Source of the DNA: an uncultured Alistipes sp.
GTDB lineage: Bacteria > Bacteroidota > Bacteroidia > Bacteroidales > Rikenellaceae
Direction: 5' to 3'
DNA length: 54,342 nt
NCBI GenBank assembly: GCA_900542505.1
Contig: UQNV01000011.1
Span: forward strand, 1 to 54,342
The position numbers and the translations under genes are program-made. Positions within the stretch are counted from its first letter, which is position 1. Each line of letters begins with the position of its first letter. This document shows positions 45,062-53,183 of the stretch, one piece after another. A model generated the notes under the pieces. That model worked only from the letters and a program-made list of their open reading frames with translations. It was not told the DNA's origin and searched no databases.

Positions 45062-48000
45062 ATGGACAAGGTCATGCATTCTCATATATTCACCAACAAG
45101 AACGGCAATACCCTCATGCGCGAATTTGAAGGTGTATTGAGCAACAACCCAACGATTAAGAACCTAGATGCCGTTGTAGGTTTCCTTCGTGCATCAGGAT
45201 ATTTTACACTAAGACCATTTCTTGACAACATAAACAAAGCCCGCGTATTGGTTGGGATAAATGTGGACAAATACATAGCAGAAGCCGCCCGACAAGGAAA
45301 AATATTCTTCGGAGCAGAAGATGAAGTAAAAGAAGATTGTCTCAGGCAAATCCGCAATGATATAGAACACGCAGGCTACAAGGAAGAAATCGAGCAAGGG
45401 ATTTTCCAGATGGTCAAAGATCTTAATGACGGTAAACTCGAACTCAGGGCGCATCCATCAAAAAGAATCCATGCCAAAATATATGTCCTTTACCCGGACA
45501 ATTTCAACCAATATACAGGAGGTATCGCAATCACCGGCTCAAGCAATCTTTCCGGCAACGGTCTTGGCATAAGTGAAGACAAACAATACGAATTTAATGT
45601 CAAGTTGTCGCAATACGATGATGTCCAGTACGCCAAAGACGAATTTGAAGAACTTTGGAAAGAAGCGGAAGGATGCGAAATTAAAGCCGATGACATTACG
45701 GCCAATATCAGAAAAACCTATCTCAACGGAGACATCTCACCATACGACCTATATATCAAAATGCTGATGGAATACTTCTCCGACAGGGTAATGGAATCCG
45801 ATAACGAAAGTACCCTTGAAGTGCCTTCTGGTTATACCAAATACGATTACCAAATGGATGCCGTCATTGAAGGATATCAGAAACTCCTACGTTATGACGG
45901 ATTTTTCCTCGCGGATGTTGTCGGTCTTGGAAAAACAATCGTGGCTACAATGATTGCGAAAAAATTCTTGCAGGAGAATGGCCGTGACAACACCAAAATG
46001 CTTGTCGTATACCCTCCGGCAGTGGAGCAGAACTGGAAAAGCACCTTCAAAGATTTCGGCATAGACAAGTACACTAAATTCATAACGAACGGCAGCCTTA
46101 ACAAAATACTTGACGAAGAAAACTACGATTATTGGAATGCCGATGAATATGACCTCATACTTGTTGATGAAGCACACAAGTTCAGGTCTCACACAACCAA
46201 TGCCTTTGAACAACTGCAGGAAATATGCAAGATGCCCCGCATCAATCAAGGAAACATAAAAGGTTATAGAAAGAAAGTAATGCTCATTTCCGCCACCCCG
46301 ATGAACAACTCACCGGCGGACATTTACAATGAAATTCTTCTCTTCCAAGATCCTCGTCACTGCACTATTGACGGAGTGGCCAACCTTACCGCATTCTTCA
46401 GTCCACTCGTCAAGGAGTTCAAAAAATTGAAAAAAGAACCTGAGATTGATCTCGCCAAATTTAAAAAACTGGCTGAGCAGGTACGCGACAGAATCATAAA
46501 ACCGCTGACAGTAAGAAGGACCCGCACCGACATCGAAAGTATATCGCGATACAATAAAGACATTGGCGATTTTCCGAAAGTGGAACGCCCCGTAGAAAGT
46601 CGGTATGAACTCAATGAGCACCTTGCAGACTTGTTTGAAAAGGCCATGACCATTCTGACAAAAGACCTTACCTATGCCAGATATCAAGCTATCGCATATC
46701 TGAAGCCGGAAATTGCCAATGGGTTGTACGACAATGCTGAAACCATAAGCCGCTCTCTCGCCGGAATAAGAAAGAACGGCCTTGTCAAACGACTGGAAAG
46801 CAGTTTTTACGCATTTCAAGTATCTATCGCTAATTTCAAACAGGCCAATCAGAATATGATAGACATGTTTGCAAACGACAAGATCTTCATTGCTCCGGAC
46901 TTGGATATAAACAACCTGATTGCTGCTGGATTGAGTGAAGAAGAAATAGAAGAGAAACTGAACGCCAAAGCGCAGGACAATCCTAAGAACGCCTCATTTC
47001 GGGCAGCAGATTTCAACCCCGAGTATATAGGTATGCTGAAGAAAGATCAGGAAATACTTGAGCAAATGTGCTCAGACTGGGCATCAGTTACCGAAGCCGA
47101 CGATTCTAAATTCGCCAAGTTCAACGATCTGATCAAACACGAACTGTTCAAAGCAGACCGTAATCCGGAAAGAAAACTTGTAGTATTTTCAGAATCAGTC
47201 GATACTGTTGAATACCTGGCCAAACGCATAAACCGCAAAGATGTACTGGTAATATCTGCAAAAAACAGAAGCAACCAGTTCAAGACCATAAGAGAGAACT
47301 TCGACGCCAATTACAAAGACAAGCACGATAATTACAATATTATTCTCACCACGGATGTCCTTGCCGAAGGGATTAACCTCCATCGGTCAAATGTAATAGT
47401 CAACTACGACACCCCGTGGAACTCCACCCGGCTCATGCAACGCATAGGCCGTGTAAACCGCATAGGGTCAGCCTCCAAACACATATACAACTATGTCTTT
47501 TATCCCTCACGGGAAGGAAACCGAGAAATAAATCTCAATCAGATAGCTCTCAGTAAAATACAGACATTTCACTCCACTTTCGGAGAAGACAACCAGATAT
47601 ATTCCCAGAATGAAGTCATAGACAGAAACCTGGACAAGCTCTTTGACGAGGCAATTAAAGGGCAGCAGGAAGACCGCAATCTGGAACTGCCTTATTATGA
47701 AGAACTGCGAGAGCTATACAAAACAAACCGCAAGGAATATAATCGCATCGCCAAACTTTCCATGCGAAGCCGTACCGGAAGAAATCCAAGGCAAGTCGAA
47801 GGTACAACTCTCTCTGGAGACACTCTCGTTTTCTTGAAGACCAATTTCCGTAAAGTGTTCTATCTGGTATCAGAGACTGCTGAAGAACTTTCTGTCCTTG
47901 ATGCCCTGAAATACTTCAAAGCATCTCCAGATGAGCCTTCGGCAGACCGTATCCCTTTACACCATAAACATGTGGAAATGGCTTTGCAGAAATTCAGAAC

Positions 48001-48373
48001 CAAACAGGATGAAGAAATCAAAATCCAGGAAAGTACACAAGAAGATCCGTCCAACCGAGGCTCACAGGTAAATACTGCCCTCAACCTCCTTTCCAGATTT
48101 ATGGTTGAAATCGACGATTCTGACCTCTATGAAAAAGTAAGGCAACTCAAATCACTTGCCGAGCGTGGGGTCATAACTTACATATCCAAACGCCTCCAAC
48201 GAATACATAAAAACCTGACCAGCTCCGGCAAGTCCCGTATGACACGAAACGAAGCTATGGACGAGATAATCAGTATGGCACAGAAATATTCATCATACTA
48301 CACCGCAGAAGAATCCATGCTCCACCAGCAGGAGACAGAAGCCGAAATTATTCTTTCCGAATCATTTAAATAA
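45062..48373 (+). CDS. PLD-nuclease / SNF2-type helicase fusion
   Basis: 1103 residues. The N-terminal phospholipase D-fold domain has HAK at 137-139 and GSSNLSGNG near 159, the HxK...N nuclease motif. The helicase then has Walker A GLGKT at 288-292, DEAH at 369-372, motif III LISATPMNNSP near 417, and the motif V/VI block TTDVLAEGINLHRSNVIVNYDTPWNSTRLMQRIGRVNRIG near 762-800. A long charged C-terminal helix region follows. It resembles NgoAVII/CglI-type ATP-dependent restriction components, but with nuclease and helicase in one chain. It lies 9 bases before the methyltransferase gene, so both form one R-M-like unit. Confidence 0.9.
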   Translation: MDKVMHSHIFTNKNGNTLMREFEGVLSNNPTIKNLDAVVGFLRASGYFTLRPFLDNINKARVLVGINVDKYIAEAARQGKIFFGAEDEVKEDCLRQIRNDIEHAGYKEEIEQGIFQMVKDLNDGKLELRAHPSKRIHAKIYVLYPDNFNQYTGGIAITGSSNLSGNGLGISEDKQYEFNVKLSQYDDVQYAKDEFEELWKEAEGCEIKADDITANIRKTYLNGDISPYDLYIKMLMEYFSDRVMESDNESTLEVPSGYTKYDYQMDAVIEGYQKLLRYDGFFLADVVGLGKTIVATMIAKKFLQENGRDNTKMLVVYPPAVEQNWKSTFKDFGIDKYTKFITNGSLNKILDEENYDYWNADEYDLILVDEAHKFRSHTTNAFEQLQEICKMPRINQGNIKGYRKKVMLISATPMNNSPADIYNEILLFQDPRHCTIDGVANLTAFFSPLVKEFKKLKKEPEIDLAKFKKLAEQVRDRIIKPLTVRRTRTDIESISRYNKDIGDFPKVERPVESRYELNEHLADLFEKAMTILTKDLTYARYQAIAYLKPEIANGLYDNAETISRSLAGIRKNGLVKRLESSFYAFQVSIANFKQANQNMIDMFANDKIFIAPDLDINNLIAAGLSEEEIEEKLNAKAQDNPKNASFRAADFNPEYIGMLKKDQEILEQMCSDWASVTEADDSKFAKFNDLIKHELFKADRNPERKLVVFSESVDTVEYLAKRINRKDVLVISAKNRSNQFKTIRENFDANYKDKHDNYNIILTTDVLAEGINLHRSNVIVNYDTPWNSTRLMQRIGRVNRIGSASKHIYNYVFYPSREGNREINLNQIALSKIQTFHSTFGEDNQIYSQNEVIDRNLDKLFDEAIKGQQEDRNLELPYYEELRELYKTNRKEYNRIAKLSMRSRTGRNPRQVEGTTLSGDTLVFLKTNFRKVFYLVSETAEELSVLDALKYFKASPDEPSADRIPLHHKHVEMALQKFRTKQDEEIKIQESTQEDPSNRGSQVNTALNLLSRFMVEIDDSDLYEKVRQLKSLAERGVITYISKRLQRIHKNLTSSGKSRMTRNEAMDEIISMAQKYSSYYTAEESMLHQQETEAEIILSESFK

Positions 48374-48382
48374 GTCCAAGAT

Positions 48383-50860
48383 ATGAACTACAAAGAGATT
48401 ATAGAATCCAGATATAATAGAGAAGCCTGGCAGGGCCTCCTTCATGACATATTCCACAATAATGTTAAATTCTGGAGCAATCCCATCCCAATACAAGTCA
48501 GCAACCGTCTTGCCAAAACGGCTTTACGCCTCGGCAACATAACCCTCTCTGATGGCGAGACCATAGCCGTTTATGAAGTCGAACTCAATGACAAGGTGGA
48601 TATATCCCGAAACAAACGTGGCATCCGCGATATGCTCACCTCTGATTGGAGGGGAATGGGCTACATCGGAGCCTTTGTGTTCAGTTACCGTAAGAACGAA
48701 AGTTCCCTGCGCTTTTCGTATGTCAGCGAGACATGGGACTTCGACAAAGACGGGAACTATGAGAAACGCTCGACAGACACAATGCGATATACCTATCTCC
48801 TCGGGGAAGGCAGGGGCTGCCGCACCGCTATTGACCGCTTCACTGTCCTAAAAGAAAGTAAACAGACCCTTAGCGACATCACAGCGGCTTTCTCTGTTGA
48901 AACTCTCACCAAACTTTTTTACAAAGATCTCTTTGACTGGTATCTTTGGGCTATCAGTCCTGATGGAAATATATCATTTCCCAACAATACAGCAATTGAA
49001 GAAGATGATCGTGAAGACCTTGAGAAAAAAATCATCAGGATGATTACCCGCATAATCTTCGTTTGGTTCATCAAACAGAAAAACCTTGTACCAGGTAATC
49101 TGTTCGATGAAAACTTCATTGAAACCATCTTGAAAGATTTTGACTCCCAAAGCCCAGTATCTGGTACTTATTACAATGCAATACTTCAGAATCTTTTCTT
49201 CGCTACGCTCAATCGAGCCATTGAAGATGAGAATGGTGAAAAACGCGGCTTTGCAGAAAGCGTCGGATATACAGATGTAAAAACATTGTATCGATATGAC
49301 GAACTTTTCTCCATTTCGAAAGAAGAAATTATCAGTCTGTTTTCAGAAGTCCCTTTTCTTAACGGAGGCCTTTTCGAATGCCTTGACAAGACAAAGACAC
49401 TGGACGGAGTAAGCAAAGCCTACTATTACGACGGTTTCAGCCGTAATGCATCTAAATTCTCTGATGGACGCTACCGTTATCGCGCAGTCGTTCCAAATAT
49501 ATTATTCTTCGCTCCGGAGAAAGGTTTATTCTCCATCCTTGCCAGATACAACTTCACAATAGAAGAAAATACACCTGAAGAGCAGCAGGTAGCACTTGAC
49601 CCTGAACTCTTGGGGAAGGTATTCGAAAATCTACTTGGTGCATACAACCCCGAGACTAAAGAAACAGCTCGAAACCAAAGCGGTTCATTTTATACCCCTC
49701 GTGAAATAGTAGGTTATATGGTCAATGAAAGCCTTATTGCTTATCTTGGGGATACTCCACTTCATCGCTCCCTTTTCGCTCAGAACTTTAAATATGAGGC
49801 TGAGAAAACTTCGGAATATAATGAAATAGCCCGCAAATTGAAGTCGGTAAAAGTAATAGATCCGGCCTGTGGCTCCGGAGCCTTCCCTATGGGAATGCTC
49901 AACAGAATGATTGACATTCTACAAAGGATTGAACCTGACGAGAATACCTATACACAGAAACTAACCATCATCGAAAACTGTTTATACGGCAGCGATATCC
50001 AGAGCATTGCCGTTCAGATAACAAAACTTCGTTTCTTCATTTCACTCATCTGTGACTGCGAGAAAGACCCATCCAAACCTAACTTTGGCATCCCGACTCT
50101 TCCAAATCTGGAAACCAAATTCGTAGCGGCTAATTCCCTCATTGGAAAGAAAAGGAATGTGCAATCCAATCTCTTTGAAAATCCGGAAATCAAACCGACA
50201 AAAGAAGCACTGACAGAAATCCGCCATGAACACTTTATGGCAAAGTCAGCAGTAACTAAACGCCGCCTGAGAGAACAAGATCAAAACTTGAGAGAAAAAC
50301 TTGCTTCGCTTTTGGCGGAAAATAATGATTTCGCTCCAGAAGACGCCAAGCAACTCGCTTCGTGGAATCCGTATGACCAGAACACAGTCAGCAGATTCTT
50401 CGATCCTGAATGGATGTTTGGACTCAGTGATAACCCGTTCGATATAGTGATTGGCAATCCTCCGTACATCCAACTACAAAACAATAGTGGTGAATTGGCT
50501 ATTCTATATGCCGATTGTGGGTACAAGACCTATGCTCGCACCGGTGACATATACTGTCTATTCTACGAGCGGGGTTGGCAATTGCTCAAAGATGGTGGAC
50601 ATCTCTGCTATATTACCTCTAATAAATGGATGCGAGCTGGTTATGGAGAAAAGACTCGGGATTTTCTTTCACATAACACTGATCCGCAACTTCTGATTGA
50701 TTTTGCTGGTGTAAAAATATTCGAGAGTGCTACAGTGGATACTAATATCCTGTTATTCTCAAAAAATAAAAACCAGCATAAGACCCTATGTGCTGTGACC
50801 AACAAACAGAATAAAGATAGTGTTAGGAATTTGAGCGATTTTGAGAGGCCGCGACATTAA
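48383..50860 (+). CDS. Eco57I/PglX-like adenine methyltransferase, truncated in this orientation
   Basis: 825 residues as assembled. The N-terminal 440 residues are a helical region. The SAM-binding motif I is DPACGSG at 493-499 and the catalytic motif IV is NPPY at 692-695, so this is an N6-adenine-type enzyme. The C-terminal specificity domain is missing. After L817-S818 the frame runs into the out-of-frame plus-strand cassette and stops 7 codons later (DFERPRH). Codon 817 (TTG at 50831) is the first base of the left inverted repeat. Joining codons 1-816 to the minus-strand cassette by inversion would give a 1154-residue protein, the usual size for PglX/Eco57I-type enzymes. I read the assembled form as the OFF state. 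Confidence 0.88.
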   Translation: MNYKEIIESRYNREAWQGLLHDIFHNNVKFWSNPIPIQVSNRLAKTALRLGNITLSDGETIAVYEVELNDKVDISRNKRGIRDMLTSDWRGMGYIGAFVFSYRKNESSLRFSYVSETWDFDKDGNYEKRSTDTMRYTYLLGEGRGCRTAIDRFTVLKESKQTLSDITAAFSVETLTKLFYKDLFDWYLWAISPDGNISFPNNTAIEEDDREDLEKKIIRMITRIIFVWFIKQKNLVPGNLFDENFIETILKDFDSQSPVSGTYYNAILQNLFFATLNRAIEDENGEKRGFAESVGYTDVKTLYRYDELFSISKEEIISLFSEVPFLNGGLFECLDKTKTLDGVSKAYYYDGFSRNASKFSDGRYRYRAVVPNILFFAPEKGLFSILARYNFTIEENTPEEQQVALDPELLGKVFENLLGAYNPETKETARNQSGSFYTPREIVGYMVNESLIAYLGDTPLHRSLFAQNFKYEAEKTSEYNEIARKLKSVKVIDPACGSGAFPMGMLNRMIDILQRIEPDENTYTQKLTIIENCLYGSDIQSIAVQITKLRFFISLICDCEKDPSKPNFGIPTLPNLETKFVAANSLIGKKRNVQSNLFENPEIKPTKEALTEIRHEHFMAKSAVTKRRLREQDQNLREKLASLLAENNDFAPEDAKQLASWNPYDQNTVSRFFDPEWMFGLSDNPFDIVIGNPPYIQLQNNSGELAILYADCGYKTYARTGDIYCLFYERGWQLLKDGGHLCYITSNKWMRAGYGEKTRDFLSHNTDPQLLIDFAGVKIFESATVDTNILLFSKNKNQHKTLCAVTNKQNKDSVRNLSDFERPRH
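50831..50845 (+). repeat. Left inverted repeat of the invertible segment
   Basis: TTGAGCGATTTTGAG. The reverse complement at 52475-52461 is TTGAGCGTTTTTGTG, so 13 of 15 bases match. It overlaps the methyltransferase codons 817 onward. It is a probable crossover site for the adjacent serine invertase. Confidence 0.7.
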
Positions 50861-51428
50861 AAGATATGGGTACAATTGGGCAAATCTCTGGCTAATCAAT
50901 ATACATAACGGTATAAAAGGTAAATTGCCTCGTATTGATATCAATGAATACCCAGCGATAAAGGTTCATCTTGATCAGTATTGGAATAAAATCAAGGATA
51001 GAATGGACCAAGGAGATACCCCCTACAATCTTCGTAACTGCGCTTATATGGAGGATTTCTTTAAGCCAAAGATCACATGGGGAAATCTAAATCTAAAAGG
51101 CACATATTCATATGTACAGAAAGGAATGTTTATTAATGCACCAAGTCCATTTATAGTTACTTCGAATATAGCAATACTGCATATTCTTAATTCAAAAATA
51201 GCAGATTATTATATACGTTCACTTGGAGTAACAAGGAATGGTGGGTACTTTGAGTACAAACCAATGTTTGTTGAAAAATTTCCTATTCCACAGACCGGTT
51301 TAGATTCACTAGAATTATATCCTATTAATCCTTCCAAAGAACAAGAAAAAGAGATTGATGATATCATATATCAGCTATACCACTTGTCGATGCAAGAAAT
51401 CGAATACATAGAAAATAGAGAGAGTTAA
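50841..51428 (+). CDS. Partial specificity (TaqI-C-like) cassette, out of frame
   Basis: 195 codons from the TTG at 50841. The sequence RGRDIKRYGYNWANLWLI matches the other cassette's RGRDIKRYAYDWANLYLI, and it ends with the NSKIADYYIRSLGVTRNGGYFEYKP...FPIP pattern of type-II/IIG specificity domains. It lacks the roughly 90 residues that precede RGRDIKRY in the minus-strand cassette. It is in a different frame from the methyltransferase and has no start signal, so it is probably not translated alone. It may be a silent or OFF-state cassette. Confidence 0.7.
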   Translation: MRGRDIKRYGYNWANLWLINIHNGIKGKLPRIDINEYPAIKVHLDQYWNKIKDRMDQGDTPYNLRNCAYMEDFFKPKITWGNLNLKGTYSYVQKGMFINAPSPFIVTSNIAILHILNSKIADYYIRSLGVTRNGGYFEYKPMFVEKFPIPQTGLDSLELYPINPSKEQEKEIDDIIYQLYHLSMQEIEYIENRES

Positions 51429-51442
51429 CTCTCTCTATTTTC
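51411..51442. terminator. 32-bp perfect palindrome, bidirectional terminator
   Basis: Each 16-base arm reads GAAAATAGAGAGAGTT. The stem has T-rich exits both ways, and it overlaps the TAA of the plus-strand cassette. It lies near the middle of the invertible segment, so it would end transcription in either orientation. Confidence 0.8.
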
Positions 51443-51458
51443 TACTAATTTATTACTG

Positions 51459-52475
51459 CTATAGTAGAGGAGGATAGAAATTCTCCACATAAGATTCTTC
51501 TTCGTTACTTAACCCAACAATAGAATATAAATGCTTGTTAACGCTATGTGTAAAATCTTTTAGATCAATTGTTTTGTTAACAAGATCTTTAACTTTCTGA
51601 GTAAAGAAAACTTCATCTTGAGGTGAGACTTTAGGAATAATCAATTCTTGTATTGTAAATTTTTTCCATCTTACTGTGCCAACTCCTGTCGTTGTGCCAA
51701 TTTTAGAGAAAAACCATTCAGATAATGGGGAGTTAAGAATGCAAAGTAGATATGGAAGATGCTCGCCAATCATCAGGAATGTTGTTGCTTCTGGTACAAA
51801 AATACCATTATTATCAAATGCAAATTTACTTCTGTCGGTGATTTCTCCCCATACAATTTTTTGCCGATAAAAATCCTCCCAATAGCTGATGCTGTCTTGG
51901 GTTTCAAACCATTGGTTGTTGGTTTTCTTTCGTGCTTTTTCTGGAGTAGTTCCGATGGTTATGCGTTTGCCTTCGATCTCAACAAATTCCCCTGTTTGAG
52001 CCAGTTTCTGCTTACAGAAATCCGCAAGATAGCTATCTGCCACCCAATCGTATCCTGCTTCGCGGAGATCTTTCTCTGCGAAACTCAACAAATATTGTTT
52101 AATTGCTGGATACTTATCAATATCATAATTACAAGCCGGGAATGTAGCTATCAAATATAAATTCGCCCAATCATATGCATACCGTTTGATATCCCTGCCA
52201 CGAAGAATCGGTCGAATAAGTTCCTCCGTCCGTTGGCGTTCATCTTCGGATTGGCAGTTGGCGAGAATTTCATTGCGCTTTTCAGTTGAAATGATGAAAG
52301 CATCGTTGCATCCAGTGAGTACACCACGATAAATCTGGATATCCCAATCTTTAAGAGGTGTGCCCACTACTTCTATCTTTCTCTTGATACTTTGCTCTAT
52401 TGGTGTTAGGATAACCCACGGCTCATAGGAAGCAAAATCACATACCATACCCTCTTGCTGCACAAAAACGCTCAA
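51459..52475 (-). CDS. Alternative specificity (TaqI-C-like) cassette, silent strand
   Basis: 338 codons from the TTG at 52475, which overlaps the invertase stop (ATTGA). It reads LSVFVQQEGMVCDFASYEPWVILTP, then DIQIYRGVLTGCNDAFII, RPILRGRDIKRYAYDWANLYLI, and the FMIGEHLPYLLCILNSPLSEWFF...WKKFTIQELIIPK end of a TaqI-C-like specificity domain. It has no methyltransferase motifs and no proper start signal. After inversion, its codon 1 coincides with methyltransferase codon 817 and continues the frame exactly. It therefore looks like the full-length C-terminal end of the enzyme in the other orientation. Confidence 0.85.
   Translation of the reverse strand: MSVFVQQEGMVCDFASYEPWVILTPIEQSIKRKIEVVGTPLKDWDIQIYRGVLTGCNDAFIISTEKRNEILANCQSEDERQRTEELIRPILRGRDIKRYAYDWANLYLIATFPACNYDIDKYPAIKQYLLSFAEKDLREAGYDWVADSYLADFCKQKLAQTGEFVEIEGKRITIGTTPEKARKKTNNQWFETQDSISYWEDFYRQKIVWGEITDRSKFAFDNNGIFVPEATTFLMIGEHLPYLLCILNSPLSEWFFSKIGTTTGVGTVRWKKFTIQELIIPKVSPQDEVFFTQKVKDLVNKTIDLKDFTHSVNKHLYSIVGLSNEEESYVENFYPPLL
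52461..52475 (-). repeat. Right inverted repeat of the invertible segment
   Basis: Minus-strand TTGAGCGTTTTTGTG, partner of 50831-50845. It contains the TGA stop of the invertase. Confidence 0.7.
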
Positions 52476-53083
52476 TTGTTTTCGGCTAAATTCTCTCTAA
52501 TAAAACGAGCAAGAGTATTGCGGTCAACTTTGCAAATTTTAGCAATTTTACGTTTTGAAACCTCTATAGATAATAATTCTTTAATCAATGTTTCTTTACC
52601 AGATAACTTATATTTGTCTGGAGCATTCTTTCTTCCCTTTGGTCGTCCAAGAATAACTCCTTCTTGCTTCCTTCTAGCTAATGCCTCTTTTGTTCTCTGA
52701 CTGATAAGATTTCTCTCAATTTCAGCTGATAAGCCAAAAGCAAAAGCTAATACCTTGCTTTGAATGTCATCACCAAGACGATAATTGTCTTTAATAGTCC
52801 ATACTCTACATTCTCGCGTCATGCAAATATTGAGTATCTCCATAATCATAAAAAGGTTCCTTCCAAGTCGAGAAAGTTCAGCACAGATAATTAAATCATC
52901 TTTTTGAACTTTATTGAGCAGTCTTCCCAATTGTCTCTTATCGTATGCTTTAGTCCCACTAATGGTTTCTTCTATCCATCCATCAATGTGGATGCTCTCA
53001 CGCTCGCAGAAATTATTTATCTCGAAACGCTGGTTTTCTACTGTTTGTTTATCGCTACTAACACGAATATATCCGTAAATCAT
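52472..53083 (-). CDS. Serine recombinase, PinR/Hin-like DNA invertase
   Basis: 203 residues. The catalytic domain has YIRVSSDKQTVENQRFEI with Ser near residue 9, ELSRLGRNLFMIMEILN with Arg residues, and IERNLISQRTKEALARRK. The C-terminal helix-turn-helix is KRKIAKICKVDRNTLARFIRENL. These are the hallmarks of small invertase/resolvase proteins that cut at short inverted sites. Its stop codon lies inside the right repeat, so it is placed exactly to flip the specificity segment. The gene stays whole in both orientations. Confidence 0.92.
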   Translation of the reverse strand: MIYGYIRVSSDKQTVENQRFEINNFCERESIHIDGWIEETISGTKAYDKRQLGRLLNKVQKDDLIICAELSRLGRNLFMIMEILNICMTRECRVWTIKDNYRLGDDIQSKVLAFAFGLSAEIERNLISQRTKEALARRKQEGVILGRPKGRKNAPDKYKLSGKETLIKELLSIEVSKRKIAKICKVDRNTLARFIRENLAENN

Positions 53084-53127
53084 AACAAATTATAATTAAA
53101 CTGTTTATAAACTAATTCTAAAACCAC

Positions 53128-53162
53128 TAAAAAATACCCAGTTAAGCTACAACTTAACCGGG
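53128..53162 (-). terminator. Terminator of the mobV gene
   Basis: Stem CCCGGTTAAG / CTTAACTGGG on the minus strand (one G-T pair), then TATTTTTT. Confidence 0.75.
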
Positions 53163-53183
53163 ATAATTTAATAGAACTAATCT

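Larger units (their letters stand above)
50831..52475. other. 1645-bp invertible specificity segment
   Basis: Bounded by 15-base inverted repeats. It carries two divergent specificity cassettes in opposite orientation, separated by a 32-bp perfect palindrome. The methyltransferase frame lines up with the minus-strand cassette (frame-preserving after inversion) but not with the plus-strand one. The serine invertase gene ends inside the right repeat. Confidence 0.75.

Noticed and set aside
43703..53083. A BREX or DISARM system
   Set aside because: The methyltransferase is PglX-like and the helicase SNF2-like, but no brxC, pglZ, brxA/B, brxL or drmA/B genes are visible in the window.
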